Assembly: GCF_018446385.1 (NCBI RefSeq)
Contig: NC_056004.1
Location: forward strand, 24,744,492-24,808,491
DNA from: Zingiber officinale
Lineage: Eukaryota > Streptophyta > Magnoliopsida > Zingiberales > Zingiberaceae
DNA: 64,000 bases
Direction: 5' to 3'
Every line of letters begins with the position of its first letter. Position 1 is the first letter of the stretch. The translations under genes were made by a program, and so were the position numbers. This document shows, one piece after another, positions 35,669 to 46,758 of this stretch. Under the pieces are notes generated by a model, which had not been told where the DNA came from, searched no databases, and was given only the letters and a program-made list of their open reading frames with translations.

Positions 35669-36521
35669 AAATATCTTTTAAACTCGATTGACTATCAAAT
35701 AATTAGAGATATAATAAATATCTTAATATGGAAATGAAGCACTGGATCTTCTAGGACCGATCGACTAAGTAAAATCCCAACTCCTTTTAACTTTAACTAT
35801 CATATTTATTCGGATCCATCCGTAAGATTCCATATCAGTATGCATATGCACTATCCAGGTCCACTTGAAACAGAGTAGTATTCATTCTTGTGGATCCTGA
35901 TTGCTGACTTGTCAGAATTGTATGGACCTGTTGAAAAATCTCAATTATTTAATCAATCAATTTAGAATTAATTCAATGGCGAATATAGGTTGTCTATCTG
36001 TTCACTCAACAAACACTAACGATGTGTATATTTGATCCTTATCCAGATTATAATTGATTCAAATCTGAACAAATCGTTGTCCGATGGTACACCCACACGT
36101 GAGTCTTTTGGCTGTGGGGACAGTTGCGAGAGACGTATTTTGAGGTATCAAACTGCACTCAATTTCGCACTGCGAGTTAAACAATTCACAGAAAAATGCC
36201 AAAAATTACAGCTCACGTCTCTTAAACAATGCAGGGGACAGAGATAACATAAGACGGCGTCTCATCTCTGTTCACAAAAACAGAGATTCCATGATTAGCA
36301 AGCAACGGGAACTACATGAGGAAGAGTTCCTCTTTTTCAGACATTTTTCACTAATTTAGAAGGGAAGAATCTTGTCTATGAATGAGTTCATCTGGAAGGG
36401 ATACAGCACAAAGCACAAGCAGCGGCAGCTATGGATTTGTGCTCAAATGATTGAGGAAACGTGGACGCGACAAATGCAAGATGGCTTTTAGAAGGGGCAA
36501 AAAATTTCCGCAATTACAGGG
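35669..36521. other. Continuation of the split tandem repeat, then unassigned flank
   Basis: 35674-35835 continues the tandem-repeat unit broken at 25916 (TTTTAAACTCGATTG, TAACTTTAACTATCA, GGATCCATCCG). From about 35840 to the MULE edge I see no gene. Confidence 0.5.
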
Positions 36522-36530
36522 GTATTTTGG

Positions 36531-37270
36531 CAGCTCAAATCTCCTGTCCCGAAACTCCCTGTCCCTCTGTCTCATGTAGAAAACGACAAATTTGAACAGT
36601 GTTTCTCGTGAGAAACACGTGACGAAGGTGTAAGTCAAAAAAGTCAAAAATCGCCGAACAGTTTAGCTGCGAGAAACTCTTTCAACAGCAGCCCTGCCCT
36701 AACCCTTCCCCAACTTCTGTCCCTCCAGCAGTCGACGGCAACAGGCGAGGCGTCTGTTCCGACGAAGGCGAGCTGTCGACGGCAACAGGCGAGGCTTCTA
36801 TCCCTTTCGGCAGGTCCGCCGGTGCGAAATCCCCCTCCAACTGTCGACGGTAACAGGCGTCTCCTTCCCACCACCCCTTCCCACCTTCGACGGGAGATCC
36901 TGCTTCGTCTCCGCCGTTCCTCGTCGAACATCCTGCTTCGTCTCTGCAGAAAGGTAAAAAAATGGCTTCTGTTTGAAAGAACACAGCGGTGAAATCATTT
37001 TGTTTTTTATTAACACACTCCACTCTACGAATTGCTTCCCCGATACTTTTATTCTCTTCACTCTTTTTTTTTTAAGGGAAAAATAGTTGCTTTGTGTTTG
37101 CTCTTGGTTTTATCGGCAAAGAAGTGGAGTTTTTTTGGGCATATTCTTTACCATGTTAATTTTTCACATTACATAACAAGAGTTGAATACCTTGTTAATT
37201 AGTTGGATATTCTGATTGTTAGAACGTGCTTAATTTTTAGAAAGAGACCTTGTTAGTAAAGATTAAAGCT
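36531..37270 (+). repeat. Left terminal inverted repeat of the MULE
   Basis: About 740 bp, GC-rich outside and AT-rich inside. It contains three copies of GTCGACGGCAACAGGCG (36731, 36775, 36843). Matching to the right TIR ends at ATTAAAGCT. The open frames in it are repeated inverted in the right TIR and are not genes. Confidence 0.93.
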
Positions 37271-38077
37271 TGATTTAAAATAACCTAAAAGCTAAAAGCT
37301 AAAATACCTTGTTAGTTCTCACAAATTAAAATAACCTACAAGCTAAATAATTAAAATTGCGCTTGATTTAGTAATCTTATTTGTGGCCTGAACCATTCGA
37401 ATTCAATTAGATTAATTATGTGGTCAAGGAGATAATTAAAAAAAAAAGATAATACATGTTAACAATTTGACGTAAATCTTGAAGATTGTAACAAAAAAAA
37501 AAAATGAAATAGAGAATAAGATAAAAGCTATGGCACTTTGAGCTTTTAAAGGAAGAATGAAAACTAAAATTTTTAGTTTTTCTTATTTCAACAGAATTCA
37601 TCAGTTGTAATATTTTTTGCAGATGTTCTATAAAACTTTTACTAAATCATTGTTCTCTTTTTTAATGCTGTTACAAAAATTTTTATGCTGTTTCATTTTG
37701 TAAGTAGGTGTTACTACGTGATCATTTCTTTTAAGTGGGACCCAACTGGTTCCTTGATAATTATATAATTATATTTTAGCTTCAAATGTAGGACATGTTC
37801 AAGCATAAAGATAAATTTTAAAAAACTACAACATAAAGAAATAATCTTCTTTTTAGATTCATTTTGTAAACATTTTACTAAGAAAACACTAGTAGTTGAA
37901 AGGACATAATTTGTCTAGCATGTTTATCATAATGAGATACATCATTATAAATTGCATATAAATTAGATGATACTTTTCCCTTTACTTTGAAGATTCAATT
38001 TGTCTCATTTTAGATTCTGATGGATTCTCTTAATTAGCTCTAATTTTGTTGAATTTAATTTTGTAGGTTGATGTTAA
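37271..38077 (+). promoter_or_regulatory. MULE sequence upstream of the GRF gene, with probable 5'-UTR intron
   Basis: AT-rich non-coding stretch. AATTTTGTAG|GTTGATGTTAA just before the ATG at 38078 is a good splice acceptor, so the message probably starts in or near the TIR and loses an intron here. The start site itself cannot be read. Confidence 0.45.
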
Positions 38078-38446
38078 ATGGCATCATCAAGTAACAGCAG
38101 TTTCGACCATACCAAATTTGAAAATGTACAATGCAAGTACTGCGGAATAAAAGCATTGGTGCTAGTATCTAGATCAATCAACAACCCAGGAAGACTATAT
38201 TATAGATGTAAGCAACATGGATGGTTAAAGTGGGTGAGGTCTGATACTAGACTAAATGAAGACATCAGTGATATATATTCAAAGATGTTGCCAAGAGTGG
38301 AGCCAAGGGTAGGAAGTGAATACATTGCTTATCCTGGACACAATATGAGAAATTGGAATGTACCGTTTATCGTCTGGATATTAGTGACAGTGGACTTATT
38401 TCTTTTGGCTGTATATTTGTTTTGTTTGTTAGTTGGTCTGGTTTAG
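38078..38446 (+). CDS. Small GRF-type zinc-finger protein with C-terminal membrane segment, carried by the MULE
   Basis: 122 codons. Residues 19-54 form a GRF-type zinc finger: CKYCG at 19-23, then SRSINNPGRLYYRC ending at Cys44, His47 and W-x-x-W (49-52). The last expected Cys is not present; His47 may replace it. Residues about 101-121 are a strongly hydrophobic single membrane span. GRF fingers bind single-stranded nucleic acid in some nuclear enzymes; small plant GRF proteins with a terminal membrane span are common but uncharacterised. It converges with the transposase gene. A role in transposition is possible, but it could also be a captured host gene. The start is the first ATG after the presumed splice acceptor. 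Confidence 0.8.
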   Translation: MASSSNSSFDHTKFENVQCKYCGIKALVLVSRSINNPGRLYYRCKQHGWLKWVRSDTRLNEDISDIYSKMLPRVEPRVGSEYIAYPGHNMRNWNVPFIVWILVTVDLFLLAVYLFCLLVGLV

Positions 38447-40263
38447 TAGTAATGTGATAAAGAAATATAATTATGGATGATGTTGACATGTGCTTTTATT
38501 GTTTATGGATGAATATTAGTTATGTATTCTTCAGTTAGCTTCGTATGTCAACAAATGATGTTATGACATTATCTTTGCTTATCCATGTCTAAGGCATCTT
38601 TAGCACAGATTGTCGAGATTGCTTCCCACTTTGAATGTTGTTTCTGTTAATCTCAAAGATATTGTTGATATACACGATCATTTTTTCTAATGGCTTTTAG
38701 TGAATTTATAGGACTTGATCCATAAGGGCAAGGAAAATGAGGAATATGGAAGAATGGAAAAAATTCATGCTCAAAATTTTATCAGACTATCTTTAATTAC
38801 ACAAGAAGCAAAATTATAAGATGATAGTTCCCATGGATATGGATGTACATACTATTGCAAATTTGATCAACTTTATGGAGAAACATGATTCAAAATGTTC
38901 TTCTTGCAGCATGTGAAACAAATTGGCTTCTTGTGTGCGAAGTTGGCAAACTGAAACATAGCCAACTTCGCTTCTTGTGTGTGATTTAAAATCTTCTTCT
39001 TGCAGCATGTGAAACCAGGTATTCAATTGCTAGGAGAGTTCTACTGATTGAGAATATATACAACAAATAAATCGAAATGTTGCAATCAAAATAGAACGAT
39101 TCAAGAATCTGAAAACAAATTCTGCAAAGTGCCTAAGAAACATGCATAAGATGAAAAGATCGCTCAACAAACAATTTATAACCAGAATGCTAATAATTAT
39201 AGAAAGAGAGTTTCAAATATTAAGATGGGTTCTAAAACACACTTTGCATAGCATACAAAAACCTTAACTATGCATACTATTGCTATTACAAAAAGTTACA
39301 AATGTCGTTTTAGTTACTAGAACATAGTTTCACATGCATTAGAATGGAAAGGAGACATCAATCATCACTCTTTGTTGCGTAAGAATAACCCTCCTCTGAC
39401 CTGCGATGTGCAAAAATAAGATATTCATAATTAGGAAACAATTATCTTTGTGTACATCAATACGTGCTAATTATATGATGATATTTTTTCTTCTCGGATT
39501 AAAAATATTGATGATTTTTAGCAAACAACAATCAACAAAAAGTCTGAGCATAATATTGTTTATGAGATAGAGCCATAAAACTAGGACCAATCAAACAGGC
39601 TTTAGGAAAACTAGGGGTCTCACTGAACAAGCAAAATAGGAAACAAACAGCTAATTATATGTCTAGAATCTAGATCTTGTGTTTAGATGGGATGAGTCAA
39701 ATTAATCAGAACCCATGTGGGAAGTGGTAGAGGGAGACTTAAAAACTAGAAACTCAATGGACCTAAGGTAACATGGGATGTTGCTCTGTACATGTTCTGG
39801 AAACTCAAGGATTCAAGTCTTAGTCCATGTTCTGTACATCTTGTCTTGATATACCTTTATGTATCCAGGACTGACCACTGGTGCCTCCAGAATCCAATGT
39901 AGCAAATTTTATGCTCTTCTTTCAAGAATCTTTAATGAAACAAGATAAAAAAGTTAATGAACCAAGACAGAACAACAGAAAGAAATAAATCAACATATCA
40001 GTATGCAACAGAAATCAATAATGTAAGATAGTAAGAATATCTTACATTATGGTAAATAACTAAATAATACATTGACACTGATAATAAACCAATGAAAACA
40101 AGATACAAGGCTCTTAATTGGAAAATTTAAAAACTCACGTTTGTGGTACTGTGTGTGCTGATACAAGGCTCTCAACTTACAACTGGTGGCTGCTATGAAA
40201 GTTAAGTTATAAATATCATTGAATCCAAGAAGAAAAAATACATTTCTAATTCCAGTATACTTC
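38447..40263. other. Non-coding MULE interior between the convergent genes
   Basis: Holds the 3' ends of both genes. An 11-bp perfect stem (GCGAAGTTGGC / GCCAACTTCGC, loop 13 nt) lies at 38937-38971, flanked by two copies of TTCTTCTTGCAGCATGTGAAA (38898 and 38996). The transposase may have further 3' exons here (see that entry). No other domain is visible. Confidence 0.5.
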
Positions 40264-42774
40264 TTACCATCGCTCCTGGTCATTTGTCTGAAAATAACCA
40301 ATATCAGAGTGAACCTGAGATAGTTGTGTTGACAAAAGTGGTTGAAATTGAGTTTCGACCATACTCAAACCTTCAACACTAGGCATGCTGGATATACTTT
40401 CATAATGCTCTCCTATAGCCTGGTATACAAAAAAAAAAAAATAGAATGATTTAATTCTATATATTTTCTCAAATGAAATGACAACAAATAAACAAGACTT
40501 TAATAAGAAAGGGGGTGAAACCTTAACAATTGTTGAAGTTTGGTTATTTTTCCTCGCCGCTTTTCTTTTCTTTGAAATCTTATCCAAGCCACTTTTCAAT
40601 CTCTTACCTGAAATCACTTTCTTCTTTGTTTTAATTCCTTTGACTCCAAGAGAGTTTCCTTCGCCAATTTCAAATTCTCTTTCAATAGAGTGTTGGACAG
40701 TTGGTTCATTAACTTGTAACCTCTCATCCACCATCTGAAACATACTCAACAAACCATCTTTAACAACCTTGTAAGTGTCTTCCCTCTCTGCTGCCTTGGT
40801 AACCAGTTGAACATACAATCCACTCAATTCTTTATATCGCATACTTTTGCAAGTTTTTGGATCCAAACTACCTTTGTTTGCAACAAGTTCAGTAACTCCA
40901 AAGTATCCATCTTTTGCTTTTCGTGTCCACCTTTTCAATATATACTCACTTGGGATTTCCATGATATTTTTCATCGTAAATACTTTCAAAATATGAGAAC
41001 ACAAAATCCCAGCAAAATCATATTTTCTACAACTACACTCAATCTTTTGACCCCATGAATAAAGTGTAACTATATGATGGTAACTCTTTTTGTGAGATGT
41101 AACTTTGTATTTTGTATGTGATCCAACATCCTCATAAATTTGTATAATAGAATCATGAGATTTGTACCACTCTTGTTCAAAACACTTGTATGCCTCAGGA
41201 GTATAAATAGAACATGCATGCTTTAAAATTTCAATTGGATACAATAGACATGGAACACTTGTATTTGATCTAAAATCAGCTTTTAACTCCTCATATCGAC
41301 GATCATCAAGCAGTCTTTGGAAGTGATTGAAAAAGTCTAAAAACTTGTGTTGATAAGTGACATACCTTTTTAGAATACTATTCATGCTCTCACTTCTTTG
41401 GGTTGTAGTCATATCTGCACAAAACATATGTCGTCCATATACTAAAGCCCATTTTTCTTTTATGCAAAACATACGTCTCAACCAATCATTGTCTTCAAGT
41501 GCATACTTAGTTAACATCATATTCCAAGATGAAATAAAATCTTCTTCTTCATCAAAATCATATATACACGACGCAAAATCTTTAGTAAAATCTTTGAACT
41601 CAGAAAAAACTCTACTCAAATGTATTGCCGCATTTTGATAAATGTGCCAAATACACAAACGATGATGTGTTTCAGGCCATCTGGAAGTCAAAGCCTTTGC
41701 CATTGCTGCATCTTGATCTGTAAGAATAGTTATTGGTTTTTTTTCACACATAGCTTTAGTAAATGTATCAAACAACCACTCGAATGTCAAAGATGTTTCA
41801 TCATATAATAAAGCTGCACCAAAAATTATGGATTGCTTATGATGATTAACACCCACAAACAACGCAATTGGACGACCTTCATTGTTCTTCCTGTAGGTTG
41901 TGTCAAAGCAAACAACATCTCCAAAATTGCCATAATCAGCTCTCATCTTAGCATCACACCAAAAAATATTAGTTATCAAATCATCTTCATCAACTTGAAT
42001 AGCATAAAAAAAATTAGGATCATCAAACTGCATTTTCTGCAAATATTCCAATACACCTCCTGTATCACCAACTCTGATATTTCTTGTTCTTTTGGCTCGC
42101 AAGTAGTTGTTGTAATCTTGAGGAATAAAACCTAAATTATCCCTCCCACCTACTTGTTTCACCATAAGATCATGAGATGCTTTTGGATGGATTCCCACAT
42201 CACTTGCCATCTCAATTTGTATTGCCGCAGAAGATGATATATTCCTATGACTTCTGTAGAGGTGAGTTTTGTTTGGACTTGAAAGATAATGGTTATGCTC
42301 TTTAACAAATTGCTCCACACTCAAGTTGCCATTTTTTCGACAACTAATCTTCATTTTAGCATCACAACCAAACCTTGTTTCAGGACGATGAGATTTCACA
42401 TAAACATCTCGTTTGTCTTTTCCCCTTTTTCCTTGTGCACAACAACAAAAAATCCTATCAACTAATTTACCCGATTTATCATTGTGGCTTTTACTCCTTC
42501 TTATGCCAAATCCAACTTGTTTAGCATATTTCAAATAAAATTCATAGGCATCCTCTTCTGTCTTAAATTCCATACCGATTTTTGGCATCAATTCTTCTAT
42601 GATAGATGTGTCAGAACTCATCAATAACATGGTAGAGTCCGTACCCTCATCAATAACATCAAACTCATTATCCCGACAGTCATCACTTGCATCAAAATTC
42701 AATCTACGACAACTTGTAGATTCAACCAACGACAATTCCATGATAATTACCTTGAGCCTGAACAAAAAAAACAA
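40264..42774 (-). CDS. FAR1-type MULE transposase
   Basis: 836 codons, open throughout. Residues about 55-155 are the FAR1 DNA-binding (WRKY-GCM1-like) domain (EFKTEEDAYEFYLKYAKQVG, FGCDAKMKISCRKNG, VKEHNHYL). The MULE DDE domain follows: Asp in VVCFDTTYRK (about 290), Asp in ITILTDQDAAMAKA (about 351), Glu in QRSESMNSIL (about 461). The SWIM zinc finger CSCRKYDFAGILCSHIL lies near 578-600. 40420-40521 looks like a 102-bp intron (AAG|GTTTCACC to TACCAG|GC) that keeps the frame if retained; spliced length would be 802. The final TGGTAAG also resembles a donor, so a further exon is possible. This is the family from which FHY3/FAR1 regulators were domesticated; its place between TIRs makes it a transposase. 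Confidence 0.95.
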   Translation of the reverse strand: MFFLFRLKVIIMELSLVESTSCRRLNFDASDDCRDNEFDVIDEGTDSTMLLMSSDTSIIEELMPKIGMEFKTEEDAYEFYLKYAKQVGFGIRRSKSHNDKSGKLVDRIFCCCAQGKRGKDKRDVYVKSHRPETRFGCDAKMKISCRKNGNLSVEQFVKEHNHYLSSPNKTHLYRSHRNISSSAAIQIEMASDVGIHPKASHDLMVKQVGGRDNLGFIPQDYNNYLRAKRTRNIRVGDTGGVLEYLQKMQFDDPNFFYAIQVDEDDLITNIFWCDAKMRADYGNFGDVVCFDTTYRKNNEGRPIALFVGVNHHKQSIIFGAALLYDETSLTFEWLFDTFTKAMCEKKPITILTDQDAAMAKALTSRWPETHHRLCIWHIYQNAAIHLSRVFSEFKDFTKDFASCIYDFDEEEDFISSWNMMLTKYALEDNDWLRRMFCIKEKWALVYGRHMFCADMTTTQRSESMNSILKRYVTYQHKFLDFFNHFQRLLDDRRYEELKADFRSNTSVPCLLYPIEILKHACSIYTPEAYKCFEQEWYKSHDSIIQIYEDVGSHTKYKVTSHKKSYHHIVTLYSWGQKIECSCRKYDFAGILCSHILKVFTMKNIMEIPSEYILKRWTRKAKDGYFGVTELVANKGSLDPKTCKSMRYKELSGLYVQLVTKAAEREDTYKVVKDGLLSMFQMVDERLQVNEPTVQHSIEREFEIGEGNSLGVKGIKTKKKVISGKRLKSGLDKISKKRKAARKNNQTSTIVKVSPPFLLKSCLFVVISFEKIYRIKSFYFFFFVYQAIGEHYESISSMPSVEGLSMVETQFQPLLSTQLSQVHSDIGYFQTNDQERW

Positions 42775-43272
42775 TTAAGAAATGTATATATTTTCTACAC
42801 ATATCACAATGCGAATTCTACAATGTAAATTGGCACAAGAAAATTGGCAGAAATTGGCACAAGTGTAAATTGGCACAAGAAAACTGGTACTCTACCGTCA
42901 TACTAGTGGATGTGAAATTAATCCTAAAATACATATAACTAATATCTCTAGTCACAAAAAACTCTAACAATATGTTGCTTTCTAGTGCATTTTCATTTAG
43001 GATTTTATGTTGCTCTAGGAATAGATCACAATTCTTATGCAGTTGAGTAAATCACAATTTGTCTTGACATTTAGTGATACAGAAACAAACTGAGACAAAA
43101 TTTTTCAAGACCACAGTATGTACTTGGTGGAATCACACAGTGCAAATTCGATGGCACAGATTCCACCAGAAGCAGAAAAAAAATACATAAAAAAACATAA
43201 TAAAAAATAAAATGATTCCACCGCTGTATTCTTTAAAAAAGAAGTCATTTTTTCTAGAACTCTATACATTGC

Positions 43273-44014
43273 TAGCTTTAATCTTTACTAACAAGGTATC
43301 CAACTAAAAATTAAGCACGTTCTAACAATCAGAATATCCAACTAATTAACAAGGTATTCAACTCTTGTTATGTAATGTGAAAAATTAACATGGTAAAGAA
43401 TATGCCCAAAAAAACTCCACTTCTTTGCCGATAAAACCAAGAGCAAACACAAAGCAACTATTTTTCCCTTAAAAAAAAAAAGAGTGAAGAGAATAAAAGT
43501 ATCGGGGAAGCAATTCGTAGAGTGGAGTGTGTTAATAAAAAACAAAATGATTTCACCGCTGTGTTCTTTCAAACAGAAGCCATTTTTTTACCTTTCTGCA
43601 GAGACGAAGCAGGATGTTCGACGAGGAACGGCGGAGACGAAGCAGGATCTCCCGTCGAAGGTGGGAAGGGGTGGTGGGAAGGAGACGCCTGTTGCCGTCG
43701 ACAGTTGGAGGGGGATTTCGCACCGGCGGACCTGCCGAAAGGGATAGAAGCCTCGCCTGTTGCCGTCGACAGCTCGCCTTCGTCGGAACAGACGCCTCGC
43801 CTGTTGCCGTCGACTGCTGGAGGGACAGAAGCTGGGGAAGGGTTAGGGCAGGGCTGCTGTTGAAAGAGTTTCTCGCAGCTAAACTGTTCGGCGATTTTTG
43901 ACTTTTTTGACTTACACCTTCGTCACGTGTTTCTCACGAGAAACACTGTTCAAATTTGTCGTTTTCTACGTGGGACAGAGGGACAGGGAGTTTCGGGACA
44001 GGAGATTTGAGCTG
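43273..44014 (-). repeat. Right terminal inverted repeat of the MULE
   Basis: About 742 bp, inverse of 36531-37270. Just inside it (43211-43231) a fragment resembling its own interior (GATTCCACCGCTGTATTC, compare 43549) is duplicated. Confidence 0.93.
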
Positions 44015-44023
44015 GTATTTTGG

Positions 44024-46384
44024 CTCCCTACACGGCTACACGTGGGAGGATGGGCTAGGAAAATTTCACTCACTCATCTGTTTTCTTATTCGGTTTGAAA
44101 ACATTGTAGTTCTATTTCTGAGAAATAAAAGAAAGTTTTAGTATTATTTTAACTCATTTGAATTTATTGTGGTGAATAATATGATAAATATTTTTATAAA
44201 TCTAGAATACTAATCCAAGTAACTATATGATCAAAAGCATTTTGCCCATCCAACACATAGACACTTTATGAAATGCTTAAAGATTTCTTGGAGATTTCAA
44301 TCATTTGTTCTAGCTAGTCTTCGGAGAGATTGTATAGTCACGCTGATGAAGTATCTTTGTGGTTTTAGACCTGCCACCTAAGCAAGTGCCCCTCAAGTGT
44401 GCATGCGGATGTGCAGGGACAGATTCAGTAAAGGGGTGACATTGACGATCACCTCTCTTTATCAGCGATGGAACCCTTAGTATTATGGAATTTCATTAAT
44501 GGAGATGGAAGATACCATCCTTAGATTCGTCGTAAAAATTATTCCTCTATTATTGAATTCCTAGATTCGTCATTGCGGACGCGCACATGAGGGTGCGTGG
44601 TGTAATAAATCTGTACTTTTGGGGTTTTTGAGATGTGTTTTTTTTTAATGTTTTTTATTTTTTGAGATTCTTGATTTGAAGAAGATGTCATAGGGCTTGA
44701 AATTTATAAAGGAGCTAGGTTAAAGTGAAACGAAGTTGGTTCTTATTTACTATTTAGTTTTTTCAATGAACCTCATCTATTAAAAAAAAATTAACAGTTA
44801 ATCGTAGCCCTGACAATTTTTAGGTGTTGACTGATAGCGTATCTTGGTTAGTAAAATCTTATGTAATTTGAATATTATTTTTCTTTATATAGTTATCGTT
44901 CACAATAAAATTATCTAGACGAGGACGGAGGAAGATTTAAAAGGTTAGATTTTAAAAGAAAATACAATCTACCTGGAGCATCCACAATCAATAATATTTA
45001 ATATTTTTTTCAAATGTCTATACATCCTACATCTATATTATCATTTAAATATCTCATTTCTTAAATATTTCAAATTTCATAATCAAATATTTCACAAATA
45101 AATATTTATTATATATTAACTTTTTTTATTAAAAAATAAAGAAAGATAAGTCTGGTGATTTTAAATTCCCTTCGTAATATTCTCTTCCAATTAAAATATT
45201 TAAGACAGAAATATTTAAAGAAATGTCTTCTTTGAATATCCATGCCTTTGGAATTTTGTTATTACTATATAAAAATTGTGTATTTAAATTTTCAAGGGAA
45301 AATATAAATGGTCTAAAAGTCCAATATCATTTGGTTGTGTATTCATTTGAATTTTTTTTTTTACAAATTCATCATAGTTAGAGGTCGAATACTCTGGTCC
45401 ATATTTTGTGGATTAGGAGATGATCCACTTATATACATTGGTGGGAATTGATAATTCCCATCTATTTTACATGTGAAGGCCATCAATCCCTATCAATATA
45501 TACAAATGGATCATTATCTGATATGTAAAAATAGACTAGAGGACCTCAATACCCATAGTTAAAAATTAAATCTGATCTAACTACGGATGTATAAGTGACA
45601 ATCTAAATATTCCACTGCATCATGATAAACCTGAGGATAAAGTATACATAAGAAAAAAAAATTATGTTAGCTTCATTGACAAAGCATAACCAAGAAAGAA
45701 CACAATAAAGATTTTGTAAGAAACTTGCATAAGAAAATTTCGTAAGGAATTTTACCACAGAAATGTACCGAAAGCTCTTTTATTTGGTTAACCCAAATCA
45801 CGGCCAGCTGCGCTCCAGTCATGAACCAGACAGAGAAAAAGAGACCGGTCTGAGAGAGAGAGGTCACACTCTCACAGCGGCATTTTGTAGGCACCCAGCG
45901 CCCGCCCCATGTGCGTTCAGCCGTTGCCAATTGTCATCTCCTCTCTCTCCCATCGCCCGCCTGAACCCTGAAGCGATACGACAGGTCCTGACATGGACCC
46001 GACTGGGGATGCCCAAGCCCCAAGGGCAAAAGGGGTCTGCTGACAATTAAGTGAACGACGGAGGGCGTAAAAAGCAGCACGCCCTCCGCTGTATCTTCCC
46101 ATTGATGACTTTACCTCCAGAGCATCAGCGAGATCTTTTGGCAAAGCTTCACAGGAGACGAACAACCAAACAGCTCATTGCTTCTCCCCATGTCTCTGTT
46201 CCTGCCACCGCATTTAAGCTCCTGAGGCAGGAATCTCCTTTCGCACTCTCTTTGTCAATTTCATCACTTCCGGGATTGTAGCGCTAGAGGCTTGTGGGTT
46301 GCAGCAGGATGCGTTGTAGTTTGATTTGGTGTCGTAAAATCTGAAACTTTCAACATCTCGGCTTTGGGGAACAAGCAGTGAGAG
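44024..46384. other. Intergenic sequence and upstream region of the palmitoyltransferase gene
   Basis: No gene is recognised from 44024 to about 45700. The region 45850-46384 is more GC-rich with GA/CT runs and is likely promoter and 5' UTR of the gene starting at 46385. Open frames here have no known domain. Confidence 0.5.
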
Positions 46385-46616
46385 ATGAGGAAGCATGGAT
46401 GGCAGCTTCCTTATCATCCTCTCCAGGTCTACATATATTTTCTTTTCTCTATTTCTGGTTTGGTTGCGATTAATATTATTTTTTTCGCTTGGCTCTCTAC
46501 AGGTGGTAGCGATAGCTGTTTTTCTTGCTCTCGGATTTGCTTTCTATGTGTTCTTTGTTCCTTTCGTGGGGAAGAAGCTGTTTCAGTATGTCGTAATGGG
46601 GCTCTACACTCCTCTG
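46385..46616 (+). CDS. DHHC palmitoyltransferase, first two coding exons only
   Basis: Exon 1 46385-46426 encodes MRKHGWQLPYHPLQ; exon 2 46503-46616 continues in frame with VVAIAVFLALGFAFYVFFVP ... LFQYVVMGLYTPL. Splice sites are canonical (CCAG|GTCTAC; CTACAG|GTGGTA; CTCTG|GTATGA). The opening RKHGWQLP plus this first membrane span is characteristic of plant protein S-acyltransferases of the PAT18-22 group, membrane enzymes that attach palmitate to cysteines. The DHHC catalytic domain and later exons are not in the window. A copia element starts 142 bp into the next intron. Either the intron is greatly enlarged and the gene continues to the right, or this is a truncated gene. Confidence 0.8.
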
Positions 46617-46758
46617 GTATGACTTACTTTTCACGAACTGTTCCTTTCTTTTGTTTTCTCACTTCTTGATAAATCTCTCGATTTTATATCTCCATCATTT
46701 GTTTTCTGAGTTCTGTCGTTTCCATCAATTAAATTATTCCACCTAGTTAGGTACAATG

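Larger units (their letters stand above)
36531..44014. mobile_element. Full-length Mutator-like element (MULE), FAR1 type, with a second gene
   Basis: 7484 bp. The ends are CAGCTCAAATCTCCTGTCCC and its inverse. A perfect 9-bp duplication GTATTTTGG flanks it (36522-36530, 44015-44023), diagnostic for Mutator elements. The terminal inverted repeats are about 740 bp (36531-37270, 43273-44014) with only a handful of differences, so insertion was recent. Inside are an intact transposase (minus, 40264-42774) and a small GRF zinc-finger gene (plus, 38078-38446), facing each other. Everything needed for autonomous movement appears present. Confidence 0.95.

Noticed and set aside
36644-37061. Three overlapping frames, mirrored at 43484-43901
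   Set aside because: They are the GC-rich terminal inverted repeats of the MULE; repetition comes from the TIR, and no domain is present.
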